From the NCBI RefSeq assembly GCF_020618415.1, contig NZ_CP085344.1, positions 1,945,001-2,009,000 on the forward strand: a DNA stretch of 64,000 bases, written 5' to 3'. A program made the position numbers and the translations under genes. The DNA is from Cupriavidus sp. MP-37 (lineage in GTDB: Bacteria; Pseudomonadota; Gammaproteobacteria; Burkholderiales; Burkholderiaceae). Under the pieces are notes generated by a model. The model had not been told where the DNA came from. It ran no database searches and saw nothing but the letters and a program-made list of their open reading frames with translations. This document shows, piece by piece, positions 27,613 through 40,158 of the stretch (position 1 is the first letter of the stretch; each line of letters starts with the position of its first letter).

Positions 27613-29235
27613 GTGCTTTCTACCGCAAACATCACCATGCAGTTCGGCCCCAAGCCGTTGTTCGAGAATATCTCGGTCAAGTTCGGCGAGGGCAACCGCT
27701 ACGGCCTGATCGGCGCGAACGGCTGCGGCAAGTCCACCTTCATGAAGATCCTCGGCGGCGACCTCGAGCCGTCGTCGGGCAACGTCATGCTGGAGCCGGG
27801 CATCCGCCTGGGCAAGCTGCGCCAGGACCAGTTCGCCTATGAAGACATGCGCGTGCTCGACGTGGTGATGATGGGCCACACCGAGATGTGGGCCGCCGCG
27901 CAGGAGCGCGACGCCATCTACGCCAACCCGGAAGCGACCGACGAAGACTACATGAAGGCCGCCGAGCTCGAGGCCAAGTACGCCGAATACGACGGCTACA
28001 CCGCCGAGGCGCGCGCCGGCGAACTGCTGCTCGGCGTGGGCATCCCCACCGCACAGCACCAGGGCCCGATGAGCGACGTGGCGCCGGGCTGGAAGCTGCG
28101 CGTGCTGCTGGCGCAGGCGCTGTTCTCGAACCCGGACGTGCTGCTGCTGGACGAGCCCACCAACAACCTGGACATCAACACCATCCGCTGGCTGGAGACC
28201 GTGCTCAACGAGCGCAACTCCACCATGATCATCATCTCCCACGATCGCCACTTTCTGAACTCGGTCTGCACCCACATGGCCGACATGGACTACGGCACGC
28301 TCAAGGTCTACCCGGGCAACTACGACGAGTACATGGAAGCGTCGATGCAGGCCCGCGAGCGCCAGATGGCCGCCAACGCGCGCGCCAAGGAGCGCATCAG
28401 CGAGCTGCAGGACTTCGTGCGCCGCTTCTCGGCCAACAAGTCCAAGGCCCGCCAGGCCACCTCGCGCGCCAAGCAGATCGAGAAGATCAAGGTCGAGGAC
28501 ATCAAGCCGTCGTCGCGCCAGAACCCGTTCATCCGCTTCGAGTTCGAGAAGAAGCTGCACAACCTGGCGGTCGAGGTCGAAGGCATCACCAAGAGCTACG
28601 ACCGCAAGATCATCGACAACCTGTCGATGGCGATCCAGGCCGGCGAGCGCGTCGCCATCATCGGCGAGAACGGCGCGGGCAAGACCACGCTGCTGCGCAG
28701 CCTGCTGAACGGCGCGGTGCAGACCGGCGTGCAGCGCGGCGTCGAGGTCGACCGCGGCACGGTCAAGTGGGCCGAGAACGCCAACGTCGGCTACATGCCG
28801 CAGGACACCTACGAGGAATTCCCGGAAGACCGCGACGTGATGGACTGGATGAGCCAGTGGACGCAGGCCGGCGATGACGAAACCTCGCTGCGCGGCACGC
28901 TGGGCCGCCTGCTGTTCTCGGCCGATGACATCAAGAAGAACGTCAAGGTGCTGTCCGGCGGCGAGAAGGGCCGCATGATCTGGGGCAAGCTGATGCTGGG
29001 CCGCCACAACGTGCTGGCGCTGGACGAGCCGACCAACCACATGGACATGGAGTCGATCGAATCGATGCAGATCGCGCTGGACAAGTTCCAGGGCACGCTG
29101 ATCTTCGTCTCGCACGACCGCGAGTTCGTCAGCGGCCTGGCCACGCGCATTATCGAAGTGCGCACCGACGGCACGCTGACCGACTACCTGGGTACGTATG
29201 ACGAGTACCTGCAGTCGCAGGGCATCGACGGCTGA
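27613..29235 (+). CDS. ABC-F ATPase of the YbiT type
   Basis: The product has 540 residues. The GTG start at 27613 was chosen because it gives [11 protein letters not shown], matching the YbiT N-terminus, and has AAGG upstream; the frame extends further 5' with non-conserved residues. It has two ATPase domains: Walker [10 protein letters not shown] and GENGAGKTT, signature LSGGEKGRM in the second, and Walker [13 protein letters not shown] and [13 protein letters not shown] linker with a charged helix lies between the two. ABC-F proteins act at the ribosomal E site; the physiological role of YbiT is poorly defined. It is monocistronic, with a good terminator after it. Confidence 0.92.
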   Translation: MLSTANITMQFGPKPLFENISVKFGEGNRYGLIGANGCGKSTFMKILGGDLEPSSGNVMLEPGIRLGKLRQDQFAYEDMRVLDVVMMGHTEMWAAAQERDAIYANPEATDEDYMKAAELEAKYAEYDGYTAEARAGELLLGVGIPTAQHQGPMSDVAPGWKLRVLLAQALFSNPDVLLLDEPTNNLDINTIRWLETVLNERNSTMIIISHDRHFLNSVCTHMADMDYGTLKVYPGNYDEYMEASMQARERQMAANARAKERISELQDFVRRFSANKSKARQATSRAKQIEKIKVEDIKPSSRQNPFIRFEFEKKLHNLAVEVEGITKSYDRKIIDNLSMAIQAGERVAIIGENGAGKTTLLRSLLNGAVQTGVQRGVEVDRGTVKWAENANVGYMPQDTYEEFPEDRDVMDWMSQWTQAGDDETSLRGTLGRLLFSADDIKKNVKVLSGGEKGRMIWGKLMLGRHNVLALDEPTNHMDMESIESMQIALDKFQGTLIFVSHDREFVSGLATRIIEVRTDGTLTDYLGTYDEYLQSQGIDG

Positions 29236-29258
29236 GCGCCGCGCCTGCGCCGCATGCT

Positions 29259-29284
29259 GAAGGCCGCCTCCGGGCGGCCTTTTT
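29259..29284 (+). terminator. Intrinsic terminator after the ABC-F gene
   Basis: The stem AGGCCGCC (29261-29268) and GGCGGCCT (29273-29280) has loop TCCG, followed by a T-run to 29284. Confidence 0.88.
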
Positions 29285-29300
29285 GCTGTCCGGCCTGGCG

Positions 29301-29903
29301 TCAGGCGGTGCTGCCGCCGCTGACCTGGTCCAGTTGCGCAATGATGGCGCGCGCCGTGATGTCTCCGCGGGCCTTGAGCAGCGCCGCGTGCAGCGGTTCG
29401 CGCAGCGCCATCAGCGCGGGCAGGTCCGCAGCCTTTTCCACCTTCACCTGCAGCATGTAGCCGCGCAGCCCGAGATGCTGGCCGATCACGTCGGTGTAGA
29501 ACTGGTAAAGGCGCTGGTACGCCTGGATCTCGGCGGGCGAGTGGGCGGCGGCCGAACTGGCTTGTGGCGGCGCCGGTACCTCGGCCACGGGCGCATGGCG
29601 CATCGCATACACCGAGAACAGGTTGGCATCGGGCTCCGGTGGCGCGGCACGCAGCGGTTCTTGCGGCGCGGCGGCGGGCGGCGGTACCGGTTCGGCGACG
29701 GCTTCGACTAGTCCCTGCGCCAGCAGCGTTGCCATCGCCTCGGCGCCAATCCCCATGCCCGCCACCTGCGCCAGCAACGCCTGTTCGCGGCGCTCGCCGT
29801 TGACCATCAGCAGCAGCGCGCGCAGCTTGTGGTCCAGCTTGCGCGCGCGGCTGCGGATTTCGTCCTGTCCCGCCTCCGTCTTGCGGTAGATCGGATCGAC
29901 CAT
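29301..29903 (-). CDS. Conserved hypothetical protein with winged-helix-like N-terminus
   Basis: The product has 200 residues, with the start at the ATG at 29903 ([20 protein letters not shown]); upstream residues in the open frame are unlike protein. Residues 10-75 form a helical domain with [20 protein letters not shown] and a following helix, similar to small winged-helix proteins of Burkholderiaceae of unknown role. A Pro/Ala-rich linker follows (80-130), then a helical C-terminus including [20 protein letters not shown]. No function can be assigned. It converges with the ABC-F gene and is divergent from the aldehyde dehydrogenase. Confidence 0.65.
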   Translation of the reverse strand: MVDPIYRKTEAGQDEIRSRARKLDHKLRALLLMVNGERREQALLAQVAGMGIGAEAMATLLAQGLVEAVAEPVPPPAAAPQEPLRAAPPEPDANLFSVYAMRHAPVAEVPAPPQASSAAAHSPAEIQAYQRLYQFYTDVIGQHLGLRGYMLQVKVEKAADLPALMALREPLHAALLKARGDITARAIIAQLDQVSGGSTA

Positions 29904-30124
29904 GCCTCGCCCCCTTGATCTTGTTATGTGCGGCCGCCGCGGCGAGGATCGCATCCGCTTGCCACGGCCGATTATCGCCATATTCTTGTGCCGTGCCGCA
30001 GGCGCAGCCGGCGGCATATCCCGAGGCACCAAAACATGGGCCCGAATCCGCTCTACAATGTGCCTGCACCATAAAAGTAACAAAAAATTGCAATCGCCAA
30101 TTCACCAAACCGAGAACTGTGGCC

Positions 30125-31558
30125 ATGCAACAACGAGACAAACTCTTTATTAACGGCAAGTGGGTCGCGCCCCACGGCAACGGCACGATCGATGTCATTC
30201 ATTCCGCCACCGAAGCGGTGATGGGGACCATTCCGGAAGGCTCGGCCCGCGACGCGGAGGACGCGATCCAGGCGGCGCGCGCGGCCTTCGACGGCTGGTC
30301 GGCCACGCCGCCGGCAGTGCGCGCCGGCTATATCGCCCGGATCGCCGAAGGGCTGAAGGCACGCAGCGAAGAACTGGCCCAGCTGATCGCCGGCGAAGTC
30401 GGCATGCCGATCAAGCTGGCGCGTGCGATCCAGGTGGGTGGCCCGGTCTACAACTGGGGCCAGGCCGCCAGGCTGCTGGAAGGGTTCAGCTTCGAGGAAG
30501 AAGTCGGCAATTCGCTGGTGGTGCGCGAGCCGGTGGGCGTGGTCGGCGCGATCACGCCGTGGAACTACCCGCTCAACCAGATCACGCTGAAGGTGGCGCC
30601 GGCGCTGGCGGCGGGCTGCACCGTGGTGCTCAAGCCGTCCGAGGTGGCGCCGCTCAATGCCTTCGTGCTGGCCGAGGTGATCGAGGCCGCGGGGCTGCCG
30701 CCCGGCGTGTTCAACCTGGTGACCGGCTATGGCCCGGTGGTGGGCGAGGTGCTGGCGAGCCATCCGGAAGTCGACATGGTGTCGTTCACCGGCTCGACCC
30801 GCGCCGGCAAGCGCGTGTCCGAGCTGGCCGCGCAGACCGTCAAGCGCGTGGCACTGGAACTGGGCGGCAAGTCGGCCTCGGTGATCCTGGACGATGCCGA
30901 CCTGCCGGCGGCGGTGAAGGGCACCATCAATGCCTGCTTCCTCAACTCGGGCCAGACCTGCTCGGCGCACACCCGCATGCTGGTGCCGCGCGCCCGTTAT
31001 GACGAAGTCAAGGCGATCGCGCAGAAGGTGGTCGCGGGCTTTACCGTGGGCGATCCGCTGCAGGAAACCAGCAAGCTGGGCCCGCTGATCTCGGCCGTGC
31101 AGAAGGACCGCGTGACCGGCTATATCCGCCGCGGCCTGGAAGAGGGCGCCGAGCTGGTGGCCGGCGGCCCCGAGACCCCGGAAGGGCTGGAGCAGGGCTT
31201 CTACGTCAAGCCGACCGTGCTCGGCAACGTCGAGCCGCGCGCGACGGTGGCGCAGGAAGAGATCTTCGGCCCGGTGCTGTCGATCATCTGCTATGACACC
31301 GAGGAAGACGCGGTGCGCATTGCCAACGACAGCGTCTACGGCCTGGGCGGCGGCGTGTGGTCCGGCGACGAGGCGCGCGCGATCCGCGTGGCGCGCCGCA
31401 TCCGCACCGGGCAGGTCGATATCAACGGCGGACCGTTCAACATGCAGGCGCCGTTCGGCGGCTACAAGCAGTCCGGCAACGGGCGAGAAGCCGGCAAGTA
31501 CGGCCTGGAAGAATTCCTCGAGTACAAGTCGCTGCAGCTGAAGAAGCCCGCCGCGTAA
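30125..31558 (+). CDS. NAD(P)-dependent aldehyde dehydrogenase
   Basis: The product has 477 residues. I start at the ATG at 30125 ([13 protein letters not shown]). The catalytic Cys lies in NSGQTCSAH, and the general base Glu in [19 protein letters not shown] and [11 protein letters not shown] are cofactor-site motifs. The closest resemblance is to broad-range aldehyde dehydrogenases of class 1 type, but the substrate cannot be read from the sequence. A TACAAT -10-like box lies at 30054-30059, and a hairpin terminator follows the gene. Confidence 0.92.
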   Translation: MQQRDKLFINGKWVAPHGNGTIDVIHSATEAVMGTIPEGSARDAEDAIQAARAAFDGWSATPPAVRAGYIARIAEGLKARSEELAQLIAGEVGMPIKLARAIQVGGPVYNWGQAARLLEGFSFEEEVGNSLVVREPVGVVGAITPWNYPLNQITLKVAPALAAGCTVVLKPSEVAPLNAFVLAEVIEAAGLPPGVFNLVTGYGPVVGEVLASHPEVDMVSFTGSTRAGKRVSELAAQTVKRVALELGGKSASVILDDADLPAAVKGTINACFLNSGQTCSAHTRMLVPRARYDEVKAIAQKVVAGFTVGDPLQETSKLGPLISAVQKDRVTGYIRRGLEEGAELVAGGPETPEGLEQGFYVKPTVLGNVEPRATVAQEEIFGPVLSIICYDTEEDAVRIANDSVYGLGGGVWSGDEARAIRVARRIRTGQVDINGGPFNMQAPFGGYKQSGNGREAGKYGLEEFLEYKSLQLKKPAA

Positions 31559-31586
31559 CGGGACCGCAACCAGGACCTGCACGCGG

Positions 31587-31612
31587 AAATGCCCGGCTGG
31601 TCCGGGCATTTT
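31587..31612 (+). terminator. Intrinsic terminator after the aldehyde dehydrogenase
   Basis: The 10-bp stem AAATGCCCGG (31587-31596) and CCGGGCATTT (31602-31611) has a CTGGT loop and ends in TTTT. Confidence 0.85.
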
Positions 31613-31688
31613 GTCGTGCCGACATTGCGTGCGACATTGCGTAGATAATGCGCGGAAACGACATGACCACGACAAAGGGGGAGCAACG

Positions 31689-34148
31689 ATGCGCGGGTTC
31701 GGTCGGCTGACCAGGTGGCTGGCAGTGCTGCTGGGGCTGGCAGTGGCCGGCGCCGCCGGCGCGCTGCTCTGGTATCGCCACGCGGCACAGCCGCCGGTGT
31801 CGGGCAACGCGGTGCTGGCGGGCTTGCGCGAACCGGTCACGGTCGTGCGCGACAGCCACGGCGTGCCGCATATCCGCGCCGCCAGCAAGGCCGATGCCTG
31901 GTTCGCGCTGGGCTACGTGCACGCGCAGGACCGGCTGTGGCAGATGCAGATGAACAAGCGCATCGTCGCGGGCCGGCTCGCCGAGATCCTGGGGCCGTCC
32001 GCCGTCGATAACGACAAGTTCCTGCGCACGCTGGGCGTGCGGCGCAACGCCGAGGCCATCCTCGCGCAGGCCTCGCCCGAGGCGCGCGCGGCGCTGCAGG
32101 CCTATGCCGACGGCGTCAATGCCTGGATCGACCAGCGCAAAGGGCCGCTGCCGCCGGAGTTCCTGCTGCTGCGCACCCGGCCGGAGCGCTGGGAACCGGC
32201 CGACACGCTGGGCTGGCAGACCATGATGGCATGGGACCTGGGCGGCAACTGGGTCCAGGAGACGCTGCGCATGCGGCTGGCACAGGTGCTGCCGGTGGCG
32301 CGCATCAGCGAACTGCTGGCGCCGTATCCGGGCGAGCAGCCGGTACGCACCATGGATTACGGTCATCTCTACCGGCAGCTGGCGCCGCTGGCGAGCGCGA
32401 TGGCGAGCGTCGGCGACAAGGCGCCGACGGGCTATGTCGAGGGCATGGGCTCGAACAACTGGGTGGTGTCGGGGGCGCACACGCAATCGGGCAAGCCGAT
32501 GCTGGCCAACGATCCGCACCTGGGCCTGCAGGCCCCGGCGCTGTGGTACTTCGCGCGCCTGAGCGCGCCCGGGCTCGAGGTGGCCGGCGCCACGCTGCCC
32601 GGCATGCCGCTGGTGGTGCTGGGCCACAACGACCGCATCGCGTGGGGGCTGACCAATACCGCGCCGGACGTGCAGGACCTTTATATCGAGCGCGTGCGCC
32701 CGGGCAACGATACCCAGTACCAGACGCCGCAGGGGTGGGCCAGGTTCGAGACCCGCACCGAAACCATCCGCGTCAAGGGCGCCGCCGACGTGACGCTGAA
32801 CATCCGCACCACGCGCCACGGGCCGGTGATTTCCGATGTGGCCGAGTCGCTTGCCAGCGCCGCGGCGCCGCTGGGCGCGCAATACGTGGTGGCATTCCAG
32901 TGGACCGCATTGCGCCCGGATGACCGCACCTTCCTGGCAGGGCTGCGGCTGAACCAGGCGCGCGACTGGAGCAGCTTCACCGCCGCGCTGCGCGACTTTC
33001 ATTCGCCGCAGCAGAACATCGTCTATGCCGACGTCGACGGCAATATCGGCTTCTACGCCCCGGGCCGCGTGCCGCTGCGCCGCGCCGACAACGACCTCAA
33101 GGGGCTGGCCCCGGCTCCCGGCTGGGATGCACGCTACGACTGGACCGGCTTTATCCCGTTCGAGGCGCTGCCGCACCAGTACAACCCCGCCGAAGGCATG
33201 ATCGTGACGGCCAACCAGCGCATCGTCGCGCCCGACTACCCGTACTTCATCACCAGCGAGTGGACGGTGCCGTATCGCTACGACCGCATCCGCGCGCTGC
33301 TGGCGGCGACGCCCAAGCATACGTTCGACAGCTTCGCCGCGATCCAGAAGGACGTGGTCTCGCTGGCGGTGCGCGACGCCTTGCCGCTGCTGCTGGCCGC
33401 GCCGGTCAGCCGCGATGCCGCGCGCCCGGCGCGCGAACGCGCCGTGCTGGAGGCCTTGCGCCGGTGGGACGGCACCATGGATCCCACGCGCGCCGAGCCG
33501 CTGGTGGTCACCGCCTGGCTGCGCGAGCTGTCGCGCCGGCTGTTCGAGGAGAAAACCGGCGAGGCAATCTTCGTGCGCCTGTGGGACCAGCGCAACGTGC
33601 AGCAGCCCATGCTCAACATCCTGCGCGATCCGCGCAAGCTGGGCGCGTTCTGGTGCGACCGTCCCCATACCGGCCCGGCCGAAAGCTGCGACGATGCCGT
33701 GGCCGATGCCTGGACCCAGGCCATGGCCGACTTGTCGCGCCGCTATGGCGACGACCCCGTGCGCTGGCGCTGGGGCGAGGCCCATGCTGCGCGGCTGGAG
33801 CACCGGCCGTTCGGCAAGGTCGGCTACCTGGCGCCGCTGTTCAACCTGCGCGTGCCGACCGGCGGCGACACCTACACCGTCAACGTCGGCCGGCACAACC
33901 TGCGCGACGACAAGGCGCCGTTCGAAAACACCCATGCGGCCAGCGTGCGCGCGCTCTATGACTTGTCCGACCTGGCGGCGTCGCGCTTCATGGATTCGAC
34001 CGGGCAGTCCGGCAATGCGCTGCTGCCGCGCTACCGCGACTGGATCACCAAATGGGCTGCGGTAGAGTACATCACCCTGCCGCCGGCGGTGGCTGCCGCG
34101 GCGCCGGACGGCGCCAATGCCCTGGTGCTGGCGCCTGCGACAAAATAG
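31689..34148 (+). CDS. Penicillin acylase family protein (Ntn hydrolase)
   Basis: The product has 819 residues, with the start at the ATG at 31689 behind GGGGGAGCAACG. An N-terminal hydrophobic anchor or signal (WLAVLLGLAVAGAAGALLWY) directs it to the periplasm. The alpha part contains GVPHIRAASKADAWFALGYVHAQDRLWQM. The autoproteolytic nucleophile Ser is in GMGSNNWVVSG, at the junction of alpha and beta chains, and NDPHL with GHNDRIAWGLTN supply further active-site residues. The family includes penicillin G acylase and acyl-homoserine-lactone acylases. Which amide is cleaved here is unknown; quorum quenching is possible but not shown. Confidence 0.9.
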   Translation: MRGFGRLTRWLAVLLGLAVAGAAGALLWYRHAAQPPVSGNAVLAGLREPVTVVRDSHGVPHIRAASKADAWFALGYVHAQDRLWQMQMNKRIVAGRLAEILGPSAVDNDKFLRTLGVRRNAEAILAQASPEARAALQAYADGVNAWIDQRKGPLPPEFLLLRTRPERWEPADTLGWQTMMAWDLGGNWVQETLRMRLAQVLPVARISELLAPYPGEQPVRTMDYGHLYRQLAPLASAMASVGDKAPTGYVEGMGSNNWVVSGAHTQSGKPMLANDPHLGLQAPALWYFARLSAPGLEVAGATLPGMPLVVLGHNDRIAWGLTNTAPDVQDLYIERVRPGNDTQYQTPQGWARFETRTETIRVKGAADVTLNIRTTRHGPVISDVAESLASAAAPLGAQYVVAFQWTALRPDDRTFLAGLRLNQARDWSSFTAALRDFHSPQQNIVYADVDGNIGFYAPGRVPLRRADNDLKGLAPAPGWDARYDWTGFIPFEALPHQYNPAEGMIVTANQRIVAPDYPYFITSEWTVPYRYDRIRALLAATPKHTFDSFAAIQKDVVSLAVRDALPLLLAAPVSRDAARPARERAVLEALRRWDGTMDPTRAEPLVVTAWLRELSRRLFEEKTGEAIFVRLWDQRNVQQPMLNILRDPRKLGAFWCDRPHTGPAESCDDAVADAWTQAMADLSRRYGDDPVRWRWGEAHAARLEHRPFGKVGYLAPLFNLRVPTGGDTYTVNVGRHNLRDDKAPFENTHAASVRALYDLSDLAASRFMDSTGQSGNALLPRYRDWITKWAAVEYITLPPAVAAAAPDGANALVLAPATK

Positions 34149-34279
34149 CGCGGGCCGCGGCATGCCTGGCCGGGAGGGTTCTCAAACTGGCGGGATCATG
34201 CCTGGGTCCTCCGCCGGGAGTTGGCGACAGACGCTAACATGAGGGCCTTTCTCTCCCTCATCCCCGGCAGGAGCCTTTG

Positions 34280-34987
34280 ATGACAACCCGTACCACCCAT
34301 GTGATCCAGCACGTCGCCTTCGAGCACGCGGGCGTGATCGGCAACGCCCTGCGCGCGCGCGGGCACACGCTGCGGGTGTTCCAGGCCGGCGTCGACGACC
34401 TGGCACCGATCGCCAGCGAGCCGGCCGACCTGCTGCTGGTGCTCGGCGGTCCCATCGGGGTCTACGAAACCGAGGCCTATCCGTGGCTGGACGCGGAAAT
34501 CGCGCTGATCCGCCAGCGCCTGGCGGCCGGCGGCAAGATCATTGGCGTGTGCCTGGGCGCGCAGCTGATCGCGCGCGCCGCGGGTGCCAGGGTCTACCCC
34601 GGCGCCCGCGAGATCGGCTGGGCGCCCATCACGCCGACGCCGGCCGGACAGGATTCGGCGCTGGCCGAGCTGGCCGGAGCTCACTGGGAAGTCCTGCACT
34701 GGCACGGCGACACCTTCGACCTGCCGGCCGGGGCGCAATTGCTGGCTTCGACCGCGGCGGTACAAAACCAGGCCTATGCCATCGACAACCAGGTGCTGGC
34801 GCTGCAGTTCCACCCCGAAGTCATGCCGGGCGATATCGAGGCCTGGCTGATCGGCCATACTGTCGAACTGGCCAGGGCCGGCATCGATCCGCGCACCATC
34901 CGCGCCCGTACCGCGCAAGTCGGCGCCACCGTCGCCGCGGCGGGGGAACGCATGTTCGCGCGCTGGCTGGAGCAGGCCGGACTATGA
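34280..34987 (+). CDS. Class I glutamine amidotransferase-like protein
   Basis: The product has 235 residues. The ATG at 34280 follows GGCAGGAGCCTTTG. The GATase1 core has the nucleophile Cys in IIGVCLGAQLIA, then GWAPI, LHWHGDTFDLP and the catalytic His-Glu in QFHPEVM. It resembles stand-alone GMP-synthase-type GATase1 proteins of unknown partner. Its TGA overlaps the ATG of the MOSC gene, so the two are coupled. Confidence 0.88.
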   Translation: MTTRTTHVIQHVAFEHAGVIGNALRARGHTLRVFQAGVDDLAPIASEPADLLLVLGGPIGVYETEAYPWLDAEIALIRQRLAAGGKIIGVCLGAQLIARAAGARVYPGAREIGWAPITPTPAGQDSALAELAGAHWEVLHWHGDTFDLPAGAQLLASTAAVQNQAYAIDNQVLALQFHPEVMPGDIEAWLIGHTVELARAGIDPRTIRARTAQVGATVAAAGERMFARWLEQAGL

Positions 34988-35703
34988 GCCAGCCCGTCGC
35001 TATCCTGCGCGTGCCGCTTGCTGCGGTGCTGACCGGATCCGTGCGCCCGTTCGGCCCCAAGGGCGTACCCAGCGGCATTGCCAAGACCGCAACGCGCGCG
35101 CGGATCCGCGTGACCGCGACCGGCCTGGCCGGCGACGGGCAGGGCGATCCGCGGCACCACGGCGGCCCGGAAAAAGCAGTGCACCACTATGCGTTCGATC
35201 ATTACCCGGCGTGGCGCGCGGCACTGGAAGAGCAGGGTGTCTCTGGCGACGGCGTGCTCGACACGCCGGGCGCGTTCGGCGAGAACCTGAGCACCACGGG
35301 GCTGACCGAAGCGGACGTCTGCATCGGCGACCGCTTCCGGCTGGGCACGGCGCTGGTGGAGGTGTCGCAGGCGCGCCAGCCTTGCTGGAAGCTCAACCAC
35401 CGCTTCGGCTATGCCGGCATGTCGCGCGCCGTGCAGCAGAGCCTGCGCACGGGCTGGTATTACCGCGTGCTGGAAGCCGGCGAGGTCGCGGCGGGCGATG
35501 TGCTGGAACTGGTGGCGCGGCCGTGCCCCGGATGGTCGCTGCACCGTCTGCTGCAGGTGCTGTATGTCGACCGGCTCGACTATGCCGCGCTGGAGGAAAT
35601 GGCCGCGCTGGCGCCGCTGGCCGAGAGCTGGCGCAAGCTGGCACGCCAGCGCCTGGAACGGCGCGAAGTCGAGGCGATGGAGCGGCGCCTGTCGGGCGAG
35701 TAG
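34984..35703 (+). CDS. MOSC domain protein (YiiM-like)
   Basis: The product has 239 residues, starting at the ATG that overlaps the stop of the amidotransferase. The MOSC core has GDGQGDPRHHGGPEKAVHHY, GAFGENLSTTGLTEADVCIG and the molybdenum-cofactor-binding Cys in QARQPCWKLNHR. A C-terminal helical 3-alpha domain follows. E. coli YiiM is a molybdoenzyme reducing N-hydroxylated base analogues; a similar role is plausible. Confidence 0.88.
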   Translation: MSQPVAILRVPLAAVLTGSVRPFGPKGVPSGIAKTATRARIRVTATGLAGDGQGDPRHHGGPEKAVHHYAFDHYPAWRAALEEQGVSGDGVLDTPGAFGENLSTTGLTEADVCIGDRFRLGTALVEVSQARQPCWKLNHRFGYAGMSRAVQQSLRTGWYYRVLEAGEVAAGDVLELVARPCPGWSLHRLLQVLYVDRLDYAALEEMAALAPLAESWRKLARQRLERREVEAMERRLSGE

Positions 35704-35720
35704 CGGGGGGACGGGGCGTA

Positions 35721-35972
35721 TCAGCCCTGGCGGAAACGCTTGCCGGTGCCTTCGCGCGTGATGCGCTCCCAGACCTGCTGCTTTTCCTCGTCGCTGAAGA
35801 ACACCCAGTTGCTGACCTCGGCCGCGGTGCGGCCGCAGCCCTGGCACACCTCGTCGAACAAGGTCGAGCAGATGCCGATGCAGGGGCTGTCCGGGCGCTC
35901 GCTCAGCGTGGCGTCCGTGGTGCCCGGGTCCGGTTCGGTATGGACGGCGTGGGATTCGGGCAGCTGCGGCAT
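35721..35972 (-). CDS. DUF1289 family small protein
   Basis: The product has 83 residues. The family motif SPCIGICSTLFDEVCQGCGR carries four Cys, a likely small metal site, followed by a helical TAAEVSNWVFFSDEEKQQVW. The family is widespread in proteobacteria with unknown function. It converges with the MOSC gene (17 bp apart) and is divergent from the thioesterase. Confidence 0.88.
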   Translation of the reverse strand: MPQLPESHAVHTEPDPGTTDATLSERPDSPCIGICSTLFDEVCQGCGRTAAEVSNWVFFSDEEKQQVWERITREGTGKRFRQG

Positions 35973-36183
35973 CGTCGGGGCAAAAATGGCGAAGGGCGGT
36001 GAAGCGGGAGCCCATTATAAGGCCTCGGACGGTGCGCTACCCGAAACCGCCATGCCCGCCGCAGGGCAGGAACGCATTGGCCAAGCAGCTTCCCGGCCAC
36101 GCCCCGATTACCTGCGACATCATTGAGGCAGCGTTCGCCGGCTTCTATGCTCATGGCATTCACAGCGAGACCAGGGAGCCACC

Positions 36184-36669
36184 ATGCTGCAAGCCATTCT
36201 CCGCCAGCCCGAGACCGACGGCACTGCCGCGGTCGACCCGCGCATGCGCGCCATGATCGACAACGTGCTGATGGCGTCGCCGGTGGCGCGGGCGCTCGGC
36301 GTGCGGCTCGACCAGCTGGCGCCCGATCATGTCGAGCTGTCCATGCCGTACCTGCCCACCAACGTGACCCATGGCAGCACCGTGCACGGCGGTGTGATCG
36401 CCACGCTGATCGATATCGCCGGCGCCGCCGCGGCCGCCTCCGGCGCCAGTGCCGACGCGGTGAAGGGCGGCGCCACCAGTTCGTTGTCGGTGCAGTACCT
36501 GGCTGCCGCGCAGGGTGTGGCGCTGCGCGCCGTTGCCGAGGTGGTGCGGCGCGGCCGGCGCCAGGTGGTGACCGAGGTGGCGGTGTATGCCGACTCGGCC
36601 GAGGCAAGCCAGGGCCAGGAGCCCGGCACGCTGGTCGCCAAGGCGCTGATGAGCAGCGCGATGTTCTGA
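36184..36669 (+). CDS. PaaI-type hotdog thioesterase
   Basis: The product has 161 residues. The hotdog core shows THGSTVHGGVIATLIDIAGA with the catalytic region, and SSLSVQYLAAAQGVALRAVA. A 30-residue N-terminal helical extension precedes it. It likely hydrolyses acyl-CoA esters, but the substrate cannot be fixed. There is no clear ribosome-binding site other than GGGAGCC before the ATG. It is followed by a 252-bp gap with no gene. Confidence 0.85.
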   Translation: MLQAILRQPETDGTAAVDPRMRAMIDNVLMASPVARALGVRLDQLAPDHVELSMPYLPTNVTHGSTVHGGVIATLIDIAGAAAAASGASADAVKGGATSSLSVQYLAAAQGVALRAVAEVVRRGRRQVVTEVAVYADSAEASQGQEPGTLVAKALMSSAMF

Positions 36670-36921
36670 GGCCCGGTGCCGGGTTTCCGTTCCCTGTAAC
36701 GCAATTAACCGCCTGGCTTCGCCACACACCACGAGGCGCGAAGCGCGCTGCAGCTTGCAGTCGGGGCGCGAGAAGGTTTTACAGGCGGGGGCGCCGTGGC
36801 CGGGGTGCTTTTTGCAGAGCCTGTGTGCCTGGCGCACGCAGGGTGCATCGCTGCGCCGCGCCGGACCGTTCGGCACAGACATTGCGTGTCAGGCAGGCCA
36901 CACCCGCCCGGACTCTGCGCT

Positions 36922-38498
<1,577 letters not shown>

Positions 38499-38502
<4 letters not shown>

Positions 38503-40121
38503 ATGCACTGTGGTATCGCAACGCGATCGTCTACCAGGTCGACGTCAGCGTCTACCAGGACAGCAACGGCGACGGCTGGGGCGACATCCCCGGCCTGACC
38601 GCGCGCCTGCCGTACCTGCGCGGGCTCGGCATCACCTGCCTGTGGATCTCGCCGTTCTACCGCTCGCCGATGCGCGACGGCGGCTATGACGTGGTCGACC
38701 ATATCAATGTCGATGCCCGCTTCGGCACCCTGGAGGATGTGGTCAAGCTGCTGGAAAAGGCCGAGGAACTGGGGATCCGCGTGGTAATCGACCTGGTCGC
38801 GCAACATACCTCGGACCAGCATCCGTGGTTCCAGGCCGCGCGCAAGGACCGGGATTCACCGTACCGCGACTACTACGTCTGGGCCGACCAGCCCGAACAG
38901 ACCGCCGCCAAGCCGATCTTCCCGACCGTCGAGGACGATGTCTGGACTTGGGACGATGCGGCCGGCCAGTACTACCGCCACGTGTTCTACCGGCACGAGC
39001 CCGACCTGAACCTGGCCAACCCCGCGGTGCGGCGCGAGATCGAGGACATCATGTCGTTCTGGCTGCGGCTCGGGGTATCGGGCTTCCGCGTCGATGCGGC
39101 CGCGCACATGATCGAGCTGGCGCGGGCCGCGCCCGATGGCGGCGACGGCTTCTGGCTGATGGACGAACTGCGCCGGCATGCCTCGCTGCGCCGCGCCGAC
39201 GCGGTGCTGCTGGGCGAAGTCGACGTGCCGCCGCAGGAGTATGCGCATTACTTCGGCGACGGGCATCGGCTGACCATGCTGTCGAACTTCTGGCTCAACA
39301 ACCACCTGTTCCTGGCGCTGGCCCGTCGCCGGGCCGAGCCGATCGAGCGCGCGCTGCGCGAACAGCCCGCGCCGCCGGCGCTGGCGCAGTACGCGGTGTG
39401 GGTGCGCAACCACGACGAACTCGACCTGGAGCGCCTGAGCGACGCCGAGCGCGACGAGGTAATGCGCTGCTTCGCCCCGGAGCCGCGCATGCGCATCTAC
39501 AACCGCGGCATCCGCCGCCGCCTGCCGCCGATGCTGGGCGGCGACGTGCAGCACATCGCCCAGGTGCAGGCGCTGCTGTTTTCGCTGCCGGGCACGCCGA
39601 TCCTGCGCTATGGCGAAGAGATCGGCATGGGCGAGGACCTGTCGCTGGAAGAACGGCATGCGGTGCGAACGGCGATGCAGTGGTCGGATGAAGAGAACGG
39701 CGGCTTCTCGGGCGCGGCGCCAGCTGCGCTGCAGGTGCCGGTGATCCGCGCAGGGCCGCTGCGCTTTGCCACCACCAATGTCAACGCGCAACTGCTGCAG
39801 CCCGATTCGCTGCTGGCGCGGGTGGGCCGCATGCTGCGCACCCGCGTGGGCATGCCGGAGATCGGCTATGGCCGCTGGTCGATTCTCGCGACCGACTGCC
39901 CGGCGGTGCTGGCGCTGCGCTATGCGCTCGACGGCCGCACCACGGTGACGCTGGTCAACCTCGGCGCGGAGGCGGTCGAATGCCGCATCGGCGAGCTGTC
40001 CGGCGTGGCGCTGTGCGATGTCTTCGCCGACCGCGGCTACGCGCCCAGCCCGGCCGGTGCCGCGTGCTTTGCGCTGGGCGGCTACGGCTATCGCTGGATG
40101 CGCCGTTGCGAGGACCGCTGA
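38499..40121 (+). CDS. GH13 enzyme related to trehalose synthase
   Basis: The product has 540 residues. The start overlaps the preceding stop (ATGA). The N-terminal WYRNAIVYQVDVSVYQDSNG, with VDHINVDARFGTLEDVVKLL, fits the trehalose-synthase branch of GH13. Catalytic residues are Asp199 in GFRVDAAAH, Glu240 in LLGEVDVP and Asp306 in RNHDELDL. It probably interconverts maltose and trehalose or acts on related disaccharides; the subfamily needs a tree. It is followed 37 bp later by the ASRT-family gene. Confidence 0.87.
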
Positions 40122-40158
40122 GCCGCGCGCGGGCAATCGCCATGGAGGGAGAAGCACG

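Noticed and set aside
27475..30198. 907-codon minus-strand frame opposite the ABC-F gene
   Set aside because: It crosses an intrinsic terminator and is the shadow of a strongly biased plus-strand coding region.
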